This document shows, piece after piece, positions 23,207-33,860 of a stretch of DNA of 64,000 nucleotides (position 1 is its first letter; each line of letters starts with the position of its first letter). A program made the position numbers and the translations under genes. The stretch lies in assembly GCF_921293095.1 (NCBI RefSeq), contig NC_060259.1:3720001-3784000 (forward strand), written 5' to 3'. The DNA is from Ischnura elegans (lineage: Eukaryota; Arthropoda; Insecta; Odonata; Coenagrionidae). The notes below the pieces were generated by a model. It made no database searches, was not told where the DNA came from, and saw nothing but the letters and a program-made list of their open reading frames with translations.

Positions 23207-23400
23207 CCCACACAGAAAATAAACATCTAGTAGATATCTACAGATAGATAAATAGTTATCTATTAGATATATTATTGTCAAAATAGCAGCAGTTCTAATA
23301 GATATCTACGGTAGATGTCTATTAGGCATCTACTGTAGATGTCCATTAGATATTTAATTATCTGTTTTATACTTATCTATATCTATAAAAACTTTTCTCA
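23207..23400. repeat. AGATATCT-word array at a CCC-type terminus
   Basis: From CCCACACAGAAAATAAACAT the sequence runs into repeated TAGATATCTA, GATGTCTATTA and ATCTACTGTAGATG words in alternating orientation for about 190 bp. This is the same architecture as the ends of elements B, C and D: a CCC start, then a private palindromic word. I could not find a matching opposite end, so this may be a solo or truncated end. Confidence 0.45.
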
Positions 23401-23877
23401 TGCCTATGCTTGATGCAATTAACATTAGTGAAAAAATTGTCGCTGTATGATCAAAATGAAAACTACAAAAAAAATTCCGCGACATGGCTTTGAACTTGTG
23501 TTACCTGTTCCAAAGCAAATCGCGCTCACCTCTGCACCAACTGATCCTATTGTAAAATTTGAGCTTTTTTGAAATTATATAACGATTGTTAAAAATACCA
23601 CTCGGAAATGAATTAATTACAACCAAACTAAGGCCCAGTCAATGGAATCATACATCTATTCATAGATGAAAATAGACAATATATATAGATACAGTTGGCA
23701 TAGTCGTCACGCATCGTTCTACGCGTTGCAAAATTTTTCAAGTCAGCCATCACTCCAGTAAGGAACCAAAAAAATTGTCCCTAAATCAAATGTTATATCG
23801 CTTCCATAGCTCATGAATCGCGTTTTAAAACACACTTTCGGAGATGTATCCAAAATCGCCCCCTGTCACCTGCACAT

Positions 23878-23922
23878 CGATGAGGACACGAGACCAAAGC
23901 CCAGTAGACAATACTGCCCCAG
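23878..23922 (+). repeat. Short fragment matching the Gypsy pol end
   Basis: GATGAGGACACGAGACCA...CAGTAGACAATACTG matches 43768-43803, the pol 3' end of the Gypsy fragment, with a few substitutions. It abuts CCCCAGCCGGCACAGCAG, which resembles another CCC-type terminus. Confidence 0.55.
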
Positions 23923-24470
23923 CCGGCACAGCAGAAATTCTTTACATAAATGGAAGAGAAAAAATGGAGAAAATATATCTGTAGAGAAATCACAGGGTAG
24001 GAATTTCCCTATCTTTTCTGTTCGCAGAGATCCCACAAGATTATTTACGGCTCTAGCGCTAATAATGCAATGAAATTACTTGTAAATCAGATTCAAAGGG
24101 CTGACACAGATGGAGAGCTAATTAATATTTTTGTTCCACCATTAAAGAAACAATTATAACATACTATTTTAAATTCTCGAAGTGGACCATTGTGCGCGAA
24201 AGGTTGTTATTGTGATGAGTACAAATGCTTCGATTTTAAGAATAACTTTATTCCCTTGGCCCTAACGATAAATTTCATGTTGACATTGGTACAACTTTAT
24301 AATAATTCATCTGCACCTAATAGGCACGTTTTAGGGGACGAGATGTCCTCAATACCCAGCTTTGAGATGTTTCTCGTCTGCTAACCGAAAGCCATAAAAG
24401 AAGAGTATCCCAGATAACACGGCATTTGTATTACATCAATAATACACAAAAAAAACGTGACCAAATACAT

Positions 24471-24735
24471 ATGTATAAGATGGAATACGATCGTATTACA
24501 TCGGTATATTTCACGTAGAAGTGGTTCAAAAGTCCCTATGGATGTATGTATTCGTGCCTATTACAAATTGGAAATCTGAATACCCATACATGAATTATAC
24601 ATATGTATACAATGGAATACAATCGTATTACGTCTGTATATTTCACGTAAAAGTGGCTCAAAAGTCCCTCAGGATGTATGTATACATGCGTATTACAAAT
24701 TGGAAATCTGAATATCCTTACATGTAATATACATA
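24471..24735. repeat. Tandem duplication, ~132-bp unit, at left end of A
   Basis: The unit starting ATGTATA at 24471 repeats at 24603 and is closed by ACATATGTAT near 24733. Shared landmarks are GGAATAC-ATCGTATTAC, TATATTTCACGTA and AAATTGGAAATCTGAATA. These are subterminal repeats rather than coding sequence. Confidence 0.8.
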
Positions 24736-25257
24736 TGTATCTGCAGGCCCTCGTACACGAATTATACATATTGATTTTCTGACCCACATCCACTTAATAT
24801 CAAAATGGATCAAACGGATGAATAAATATAAGGAAACCAGAACGTACAGATAATAAAACATTTATTCAAAGATAAAAATAAAATAATACACACAAATAAC
24901 AAGTGTGGCCATGAATATTGCTAACAAGCATTAAGGGCCAGCAAAAAGTAGGTGAAACTTAGTTTAAAAAAAATGGCACAAAGATAAATCAAGTACAAAC
25001 AATGGTTTGAGTTGGAAAATAGAAAAAAATGTTAGCACGGAACAAGCGTTGTAACCCATTGCACAAGAAGAAACCTGAATTCAGGAAACCAACTCTGCAC
25101 AATTAGCCACTTTATTTCTGAAAGGAGAAAAGAAGAAGTCAAGTTTAAAAGTCATGCAAAAATATATCTTTTTGTAAGATCTGAATAGGAGCTCAAGGCC
25201 TTTCAATTTTATTTTTATCAATTCATATAGGCAGTCAGTTTTTCTGTGAAGTCTGTA

Positions 25258-25692
25258 CCCCAGTGAAAATTTTGTATACAATTGTATACAATTTCATACA
25301 GGATTTCTTGTATAAACCTGTACACAATTGTATACAAAATGTGTACATTGTATACAAATTTGGCTTCATACAATTGTATACAGTGTATACAATTTACACA
25401 TTTTCATACACTGTATACAATTGTATGAAATGTATACAATTGTATGAAATGTATACAATTGTATGAAATGTATACAACTGTATGAAATGTATACAATTGT
25501 ATGAAATGTATACAAATGTATGAAACGTATACAATTGTATGAAATGTATACAATTGTATACAGTGTATGAAAATGTGTAAATTGTATACACTGTATACAA
25601 TTGTATGAAGCCAAATTTGTATACAATGTACACATTTTGTATACAATTGTGTACAGTTTTATACAGGAAATCCTGTATAAAATTGTAGACAT
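25258..25692. repeat. Left subterminal array of B: large palindrome with 19-bp tandem core
   Basis: Arms of roughly 130-180 bp (about 25300-25430 and 25550-25690) are near-perfect reverse complements. Between them a 19-bp unit (GTATACAATTGTATGAAAT) repeats seven or eight times. All long open frames here are low-complexity Tyr/Ile/Cys artefacts of the repeat. Confidence 0.9.
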
Positions 25693-25719
25693 TTGTACTT
25701 AGAACTTAAGCTTCCTGTG

Positions 25720-25912
25720 ATGAACAATGTTAGCTGATGGACTCTTCAGTGAGCTGGCAATTAGATTACTCTTTTGAGTTCTTAATTTGTGTTCCCATTG
25801 ATAATTGGTGATACCTTTATCTTCTTGTTGGTGGACAATATTAGTTCATCGACTCTTCAGTGAGCTGGCAATTGAAATATTGTTCTGAGTTCTTTATGTG
25901 TGTTAACATTGA
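25720..25912. repeat. Two ~111-bp tandem units in element B
   Basis: ACTCTTCAGTGAGCTGGCAA occurs at 25741 and 25852, with diverged flanks on both sides. The units are not coding. Confidence 0.75.
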
Positions 25913-25913
25913 T

Positions 25914-26105
25914 CCCAGATAGCATGCTAAACTTGCTGCAAGCTTGTCACGACATAGTTGTAAGTTTGCAGAAAGCTTGTCATGACAAGCCTGCAAGCTT
26001 GAATCAAACCGCCTTGTTATGCTTTTTCAAACATGCAGCACACTTGTCGCATCAAACTTGCAGCAAACTTGTCGCATCAAACTTGTCACATCACACCTGC
26101 TGAAA
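25914..26105. repeat. Solo CCC-type terminus with CAAGCTTG words
   Basis: CCCAGATAGCATGCTAAACT is followed by repeated CTTGCAGCAAGCTTGTC and AACTTGTCGCATC words up to about 26100. The layout is that of a terminal region of a separate element, but no opposite end is found within B. It may be a truncated insertion. Confidence 0.45.
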
Positions 26106-26936
26106 ATGTGTAGTGTCACATTGCTACATACTAGGAAAACTAGTTCCACACCTACCATTTCTGTAGTGACACTTGCTGAGGAAAAACTGACTTAAAATTT
26201 CTGCTTTTAAAATGCTCTCCTAAATAATGATTAATTTAGAACAACAAAATTTAAAATTTTCCACTCTATCAATTGTTAGTCATTTCACATGCACAGAATT
26301 TGGGAGCTAAATTTATTTAATAAAATGGGCAACAAATAAATGCTGAAGAATTTATTTTTCTCATTAATTATGTACATGCTGAGGCAGCGGTGGACATACC
26401 GAAAGTAGATATCTAGTCATCGATAGTTAATCATTATTAATGAAGTGAGTGAAATACTTACAAACTGAATAGGAAACATCAAAGACAGAAACACTTTAAA
26501 AAATTTATGACCCCCTAGGCCACACATGGTAATAACTAAAATACAGAAATCTTCAAAAGATAAAAACATATTGCTCGAATTTCATCAAAACATTCACAAG
26601 TATGCTGATTGGCTGTGAGAATGTAAAATTAAAACTTCATTCTTTTGAATTCTTGTTTAGTTATGGGAGTACAAGGTTGCGCATGGAACTTACATGGTTA
26701 CATACTTATAGATCGTTACTGATGAACTTATTAAGCAAAATTATTGTCTTCATCAGCCTGATCCTCAGTCTGTTTATCCTGCCAATCCCTGAAGAGAAAA
26801 TAGTAATTACTCCATGTGAAATGATATATCATGGAACATTATAGTGTATACCTATTGTAAGAGGGAATGGAAAATATGAAGAAAATGTCTGGGATGATCG
26901 AATTAGTGTGGCAGAGAAATGAGAAGCAACTACTTA

Positions 26937-27968
26937 CTATCTTATTTTCCCGACTTTAGCCTGGTTGAGCCAATTACTCAGACACCCTTTCAGCTCCACA
27001 TCTGATGCATCACGGTCGACCCTTCTGCATACACCTATAAAATTATAAAAAACATTGTTAATATCACTTAATGTAATAAGTTAAAAGTTCATTTCAATGA
27101 TCAATTATTATAATAATCTTAGAATATCTTGTTGGATGCACTCACAAAAAATAACAGGACACACTGGAGTGCTATAAAATGATTTCTTAACCGAATTCTT
27201 CTTAAGTTTGCCTGTAAGGGCTTACAGCTCTGGTACATTGTCATTCTAAGACGACGCAACATATTTTGTAGAAGTGCTCATTCAACTGCTACCAAACATT
27301 GCATCTAGAGATAAAAAAGACCAAATCAATGAAGAGTTAACAGCTAATACAAGAATAATAAAAATCATGTTTTCAGCCAGAAGAAAAATTCACCAATGAA
27401 ATTAACACAGTTGTCATGGTTAGTATGCACATGTAGTATGTGTGCACAAGTGCATATGAAATAACAAAAATCCAATCATACCATAATTTTTTAATATTTC
27501 ATTGGACATTAATCCATACCCACTTCAAAATTATGTTGTACTTGAGTATTTTTATAGCAGTTGGAATTCCAAGCACCTACGAATGTCTGGCGAGCTCAAG
27601 ATATACTTCTGAAACTTTCTTACAAATGAAACTCTTATGAAACTTTCTTACAAAAACTTAATTGTTCTTTCATTTAAAAAATCATACATTATTTGAATCA
27701 GGATGGCAGCACACAAATTATCATTATTCACTTACCACCTTTGGCTCAAATGAGGGATCTTCACTTATCCTACGGCAGAGTTTGATGAAATCCTCATCTG
27801 ATGTCAATGGCAATTGGCTGAATTTCGTCTCCTCCACAGCAGCACCCTTTTGCTTTGGGTCACAAGCCAATAAAGCACCTACTTTCCTCTCCAAGTGAGA
27901 AAACCCAGGTGCCATTCCTCCTATCCACATGAGGCACTGGCTATTATGTTGTTTTAATTTACTGCAGC
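26937..27968 (-). pseudogene. DUF4806-like gene carried by element B, decayed
   Basis: A clean exon spans 27968-27736 (acceptor TTTACAG before it, donor GTAAGT after it) and is open throughout. It contains FSQLPLTSDEDFIKLCRRIS, which matches the start of the DUF4806 domain. The last exon, 27034-26937, reads RDASDVELKGCLSNWLNQAK and ends at TAG, matching the domain's C-terminal helix. The central part (about 27310-27130) is frameshifted; pieces such as ALTGKLKKNSVKKSFYSTPV still resemble the domain core. DUF4806 has no established biochemical function; it occurs in insect proteins, often transposon-linked. I infer a DNA-binding or accessory role for B. The N-terminal exons were not identified. 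Confidence 0.6.
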
Positions 27969-28231
27969 CTGTAAATATAAAATTGTTATAAATACACTAA
28001 TACCAATTGATTTGCTTACATCATACTTCCTTAGCAGACTTGGTACTTAATCATCATAAATCCTGCCTACATGCTTATCAAACAGGTGATAACCATAGAT
28101 TTTAATATACCACTAATTTTTCTATCAACAAACACGAGTAATTGATTACATAACAAAAATTTTAAGGATTGCAATCTTATTGTACAGAAACAACTTAGAA
28201 ACGTGTTACTTATGCCCTTGAGTGCAATATG

Positions 28232-28785
28232 TAATAATAATAATATCTTTATTGTTCCATGGGTCAAACATGTGACATAGAACATTGTCAGGGAGACATA
28301 GAACAGACATAGAACATGTGACATAGAACATCAAAACATACATGTTGTCATACACTATCAGACAAGAATTCATTTACATTATAATAACCCTTAGGCTGTA
28401 AAAAATTTTTAAATTCTGTCTTAAAAACATTAATATTTGAAATATGTTTTATACTCGTAGGCAATTTGTTAAAAATAAGCGAGGCAGAGTGATGTGGACC
28501 TCTTTTGGCACATAATTGTTGTAAAATATGTATATTTTCACTCCCACGGGTCAGATAGGCATGAACCGAGGAGTTTGGTAAAAATAAGGTAGGGTTCTTT
28601 TTTACAAATAATGCACAGTAAAAAATGTACATACTTGGTAGTGTCATTATATTATATTTTAGAAATAATGGCTTTCCAGGAGACCTGATGGACACATTTG
28701 CCATAACTTTCAAGGCTCTTTTTTGCATAGAGAATGCTCTAGCAGCAGCACTTGTGTTTCCCCATAAAACTACACAATAAGCCAA
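28232..28785 (-). pseudogene. Non-LTR retrotransposon 3' end, minus strand
   Basis: The frame 28785-28348 begins AYCVVLWGNTSAAARAFSMQ followed by KRALKVMA. This is the typical region C-terminal to the reverse transcriptase of CR1/Jockey-type elements (YG..VWG....L...QKRA.R). After the stop comes about 100 bp of 3' UTR with repeated GACATAGAACA, and the element ends in an ATT-repeat tail at 28244-28232. It is 5'-truncated: the catalytic domain is missing. It inserted into element B. Confidence 0.75.
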
Positions 28786-29489
28786 GTGTATTGTCTGTTA
28801 AAATGTACTAAAGCACAAATCAATGCCTAAATTATAACGATCGGAGAGAGTTCAACTGATGGCTATGTTTAGAACAGCTTATTAATTGCTATTATTCCTC
28901 GACATATTCCAAATAGTTACTCATTTTCAAGATAAATCATTCATAAATGAGTTAATTGAGGTTGAGACTAATGTCATAAAGAACTGTTAACAAAGTGGAT
29001 TCTACTGCGAGAACCCTGATATTTCAACTTTAACCGTCTGAATGGATTCTTTTCACTATGCCAGCGAAAGTAAAGACCATGCTAAATTGTAATTACCCTG
29101 AGAATAAAATAATGAGTAATCTTAAATAATTAATGGATAGTAATTGGCGGTTCATTAATCATACATAAGTATCGAATGGAAAAAAAATGTTCCATTTACT
29201 TACATTAACATGCAGCACAGCAGAGATGGGTTGATGCTGACAATGGCAACTTCTTAAATCTCTTCGTGACGCTAAAAGCCACTGTTTCCGGGAATTCAAA
29301 AACTTATTCAGGCGTTGATTCAATTGTGCATGAAACAGTATTCTTTCAATCCCTTTTTGTCAGTATTCACTACGAAGCACGGATTATTTTCTTCTTCCAC
29401 AGCATACTTCAACGTATATTTGCTACTAATCAATATTTTTCATCACAGCTAAATTCGCCATCACAAAATAACGGTAACAAAAGATGGGC

Positions 29490-30240
29490 AAAGAAATCGA
29501 TTGTACGTAATAATCGATTATTTGCTTTCGATTATTGCGATTATTGAATCGATTATGGACATCCGATTATTTTGCATAATCGATTATTTGAATATAATCG
29601 GCGGGAATAAGAAGCGTGCTCACTTGCGAGATTTTATGCGAGAAATTATTTTTTTACATTTTCACCCCTTCTATAGTTTCAGAACAACAAATGAATGCTA
29701 TTTTGAAGTTAACTATTGTTTATAACAATTAACTAAGTTTAAACAAAGTTAGCAACAATGCTAATAACATTTACCAGCATTAACGATTTCTACATACCTT
29801 ACGGGTTACAAAACAGCAAATTAATAACTTATTAATCTACTTTGTTCATAAGAAAATGTAAAGTTTAAATAAAGCTAGCAACTTTTAAAAATGTAACAAT
29901 TTCCGCATGTTGTATGGTTGAGAAGAGTTGGCTGAGCCTTTTTGTTGATTATAACAATTACTTAAATGTAAACAAATTTAGCAACTTTTACAAAAATTAA
30001 GAATTCCCACATTTTATACGGTTGAGAAACGTGGAATGAGTGATACTCTTATTCTATTATGTTTATAACGATTACTAATGTTTAAACCAAGTTAGCAACA
30101 ATTTTAGAAACATTTTCAAAATATTACAATTTCTTTAATTTAATTCGGTTAACCAACAATAAAGGAATGGTTTATTGGAACTCTTTGGTGTTTATAATAA
30201 TTTCTTAAGTTTAAAAATAATTAGCAACAATTTTAACACC
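29490..30240. repeat. Degenerate AT-rich tandem repeats in B
   Basis: From 29490 to 29600, AATCGATTAT words cluster. From about 29700 to 30240, units of roughly 115 bp recur four or five times, each with GTTTATAACAATTACT, then TTTAAACAAAGTTAGCAAC, then AATTTC and TACGGTTGAGAA. No gene is present. Confidence 0.65.
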
Positions 30241-30342
30241 ATTTTTTAAAGTAAAAATGCGTTACGGTGTAAAGAATAGAAAATGAGCATAGTTGTGGTG
30301 CTTTAACTCCCAAACCCAGATATTTACACATTGATGTACGCA

Positions 30343-30715
30343 TACCTTTACATTGTATAAAATGTACAAATTTTATACAGCCTACACAACTGTATAAATT
30401 TTCATAAAATGTATAAAATTTATACAAAGTAAACATTTTATACAGCTTTATACAAATTCATACAAAATTTGCACATTGTACACATTCTGTATAAAATTGT
30501 ATACATAGTATACAATTTACACATTTTATGCATTCTATACAGCTGTATACAATTGTATACTAAATGTGCACATTGTACACATTCTGTATAAAATTGTATA
30601 CATTGTGTACAATTTACACATTTTATACATTCTATACAGCTGTATACAATTGTATACAAAATGTGTACATTGTATACATCCTGTATAGAAATTGTATACA
30701 AAATTTTCACTGGGG
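30343..30715. repeat. Right subterminal array of B
   Basis: Repeated GTATACAATTGTATAC, TGTACACATTCTGTATAAAA and TTTACACATTTTATAC words form about two units of ~108 bp leading to the terminal repeat. They mirror the left array. Confidence 0.85.
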
Positions 30716-31038
30716 TAATTTTAGTACTAATTCTGTATCCTGAATGCAAATGAAAGTTTGGCTTCTCTATGATAGATTCCAGACATAAGTTTTAAATTTT
30801 TTCATTTACCAATTATGTCGAGGTCCCAACTAGCACAGATTTGACCTTGTCCTTTGAGAAATCATATATTTTGGGGATATGCTTTCATTTTACAAAATTA
30901 ATAGCCTTTCTCTTAAGAAGAATGAGAAATATGAGAAAAGATCATATGACTACTTTTAAATATAAATTAACTAGGAAAACGTGAATCCATTGGTATGCTT
31001 ATTTATTACATGATACTATATATTACTACCATGATTTA

Positions 31039-33860
31039 CCCTAGTAGCACAAAAAGGATTATATCTGTATATTTTTAAGATTTCGAAATACATCGGTATA
31101 CATATTTGAAAATCTGTATATAATACATATTTTATACATGTCTGATGATCCATGGTTACACCATAAGGATATCAATTGTATATTTTAAAGATTCTGGTAT
31201 ACATCATATACAGATACACATATCTGTATTATATATATATTTATCATATATTTTAAAATCTCTGCTTCTCTTTCAAACATCCGCACATAGCACAAGAACT
31301 CGCGAACATAATGTATTTACGAAGGAAATTGATGTATACTATACATAATGTATTTTGTAACGTATTATTGCTGTATTACAGCGTTATTATATGTAGGGAT
31401 TTACATTATGTATACATATTGGTGTATCCATACCGGTATAATGCATACCTTTGAGTTCATATTAGCGACCAAAAATATTAATGTAACATATAGGAGAGTA
31501 CACTGCCGAGGAAAATTATATTTGTGGATTAATATTCACTCTGAAAACTAATAATTGCCTAGTTGCACATTATCGGTTTTAATGAGTCCACTCATAAGAT
31601 CATCTTTGAGCGAAGTAGTGATATCCTTGAAACTCCTACGTTGTTTACGAGTGAATATACGTTACGTTTCACCACTTTTTAGGGATTTTTGTGGTGTAAG
31701 TTGTTGAAAATTGAAGTTTCTGAGGATAGTTAATTTTCCTTTATTCTTGAATTTCATTCGCTGGGCTTAAGAAACGTGTGTTTGTGAGACATTTTTGTTA
31801 AAAACGCCTTTTATGTGTTCAGTACCGGGGTGCGAAGAAAACTCCAGGAGTGGACCCAAAGTTTGTTTTTAGCTTTCCAAAATATCTTGAGTTGGAGATC
31901 AAGTGGATTCGGGCGATCAGAAGAGACAATTTCACCTCCACGAAAAACAGTAAGGTATGTACCCTTTCACGCTGTAATTATTTGGATGTAATTTCTAGCT
32001 AGATGTGGCTTGGGGATGTTGATGAATGTCTCCAATACTAAAAGTGGTGATTTAAAATATTGTAGCGGCAATTCGACTGAAAATTCTTTTATTTTAGTTG
32101 TTTTTTGTATTATTTCGTTCAGTAGACGTGTGGTTGAAGGAGTTAGTGGGAATTATAATTTAGCAGCCAAGTTTATGGTATCGAATATTATTTCTTAGCT
32201 TGCCCTTTGGTGTGTTATGCGTCTGAAACTCAGTACTCAGTTAAAAATACTTATTTAACTTAGATTTGAAAAGCTGTTTGAATTATTTACGCCCTAAGTT
32301 ATATACTAGGGTATTTTCGATGAGGCTTCCTGAGTCATTGTATTTTTGGCGTAGTACCGTATATTACGGGGGAAAGCACATACCTTTTAAGGTATTCATG
32401 CTTTCGAATTAATTTGAGCTTATGTATCATTTCGCAAGACCAGCGATACTCACTTAATAAGTTGCATGGAAAACAATGCTGAGAAATTCATTGAGTCTCG
32501 TCAGAAACTTATATACTAAGTGTGTATGAACCGCCGTGAATGGAAATATGCGTTTTTATCTTACAATCGTGAGTGATGCAATGAACCGGAATTTAACTGT
32601 GTCCGGCTTTTATCATCTCAAATTATCTCATGCTTATATCTAGTTTTTTATAAAAAAAATCATTGAGGTATATATATAGTTATCTCCTGTATTTACCAGC
32701 CAAGTCATTAGATATATTTCTCATTCAGAAATGCCTTAAATTGAAAATGAAATGACTAAGTAATTTACTTGGTATTTTCTTATTTATTAATTTTAGGTGT
32801 GTGAGCTGCACTTCACATCGATTGATATCAGAAAAGAATCTGTGGCCTTGCACGAGAAGATGGGGAGATAATTCGTGTTGAATTAAAGGTGCCGAGACTG
32901 GAGGAAGGTGCCATTTCTTCAGTTACCAAACTATCATTCAGAAGACAGAAAGACAGTGGTATAAGTGACGTATAGAACTATGGTGGATGTGGATTTTTTT
33001 AAAGTGGATGATGTGACAATAGACATTCGTTGGAGAAACTATTGAAGATAGTATGGCTTCTGTCAATGCACTTAAAAATAATTTTTGTTCAAAAGAGAAT
33101 GACAGTATTTGTTTCAGCAAAGTATTTCATGGTAACAAGAGAGGATTGCAGCTATTATTGTGATTGAATAATGAAAATAAAAAATATCTGTATTTTAATT
33201 GTTTTTTTTCTTTCCTGCCACTAAAATTCATTATGGTGATGTCCTCATGCATGGTAAGAGCTGAGATGTGATTTAAGAGATATCATATTCTTTATACATA
33301 TTTTTATGCTGGTGGTTTGGCAGGACATTCAAATTTTTATTAGATTGATACATCTACTGTAGTGACATTGAAACTTTTGCTCATCCCAAACAATATTTCA
33401 AATATATATCCGCCTGGGACTGGTACGTTTTAGTGGCTGAGGTTGGACTAGTAGTTGAGGTTTAGATTGATCTTTGCTTTTGCTGGCATAGTGGAAGTAC
33501 AATCCTTTCAGACATATTTAGTTGAAAATATTATTTTTCTCGCGAATTCACATTGTTAATAGTTCTTTGTGGCAAGTATAGTCTCTCTCTATTATCTCGT
33601 AGGTATATGGAGGGTTAATATATAATATCTTATTATATTATGGATTATATTTTGAATATATATTATGGAGGGTTATATTATGTCGCATATTTAATCTGTA
33701 TATAATCCATATTATTGCAGCAGATATAATACGTATAATATCTAGATATTATATGCGTGGTAGAGGACATTTGCATGGATTTTATACAGATATAATCTGT
33801 ATACAGTGTATACAATGATACGTATTATATCTAGATATAATCCTTTTTGTGCTACTAGGG
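31039..33860. mobile_element. Element C: CCCTAGTAGC-ended DNA transposon with THAP gene
   Basis: Both ends begin CCCTAGTAGCACAAAAAGGA, and the perfect inverted repeat is 28 bp. TA flanks each side (31037-31038 and 33861-33862). Subterminal regions carry ATATCTAGATAT, TCTGTATATAAT and similar words in both orientations. The only gene-like content is a THAP-domain transcription unit on the + strand (31813 to about 33181). No transposase is visible, so C is either non-autonomous or uses an unrecognised enzyme. Confidence 0.85.
31813..33181 (+). pseudogene. THAP-domain gene inside element C, two exons, frameshifted
   Basis: Exon 1 (31813-31954) starts ATG with MCSVPGCEEN, the first two zinc-binding cysteines. 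After a 1-nt frameshift near 31860 it continues FSFPKYLELEIKWIRAIRRD, the conserved Pro and Trp region of THAP domains. The donor is AAG|GTATGT. Exon 2 starts at 32797 after TTTTAG and reads VCELHFTSIDIRKES, giving the C-x2-H pair (C2CH complete). A second frameshift leads to acidic text, then a stop. AATAAA occurs at about 33176, so a complete small transcription unit is present. THAP domains bind DNA and are the N-terminal module of P-element and ISL2EU transposases; no catalytic part follows here. Confidence 0.65.

Larger units (their letters stand above)
25258..30715. mobile_element. Element B: CCCCAGTG-ended DNA transposon, TA target duplication
   Basis: Both termini begin CCCCAGTGAAAATTTTGTAT, and the perfect terminal repeat is about 26 bp. 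TA lies directly outside each end (25256-25257 and 30716-30717). Subterminal regions on both sides are arrays of TTGTATACAA words. Inside, on the minus strand, are exons of a decayed DUF4806-like gene (26937-27968), a non-LTR fragment (28232-28785) and AT-rich tandem repeats. No DDE transposase is recognisable, so mobilisation was presumably in trans or the gene has decayed beyond recognition. B is inserted in the interior proposed for element A. Confidence 0.8.

Noticed and set aside
25415-25560. CRISPR-like regular 19-bp repeats
   Set aside because: The units are contiguous with no spacers, lie inside a transposon end in a eukaryotic genome, and there are no cas genes.
25263-25692. Overlapping open frames rich in Tyr, Ile and Cys on both strands
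   Set aside because: They are translations of GTATAC/TTGTATACAA repeats; the same holds for the frames at 30438-30749 and 39519-39731.
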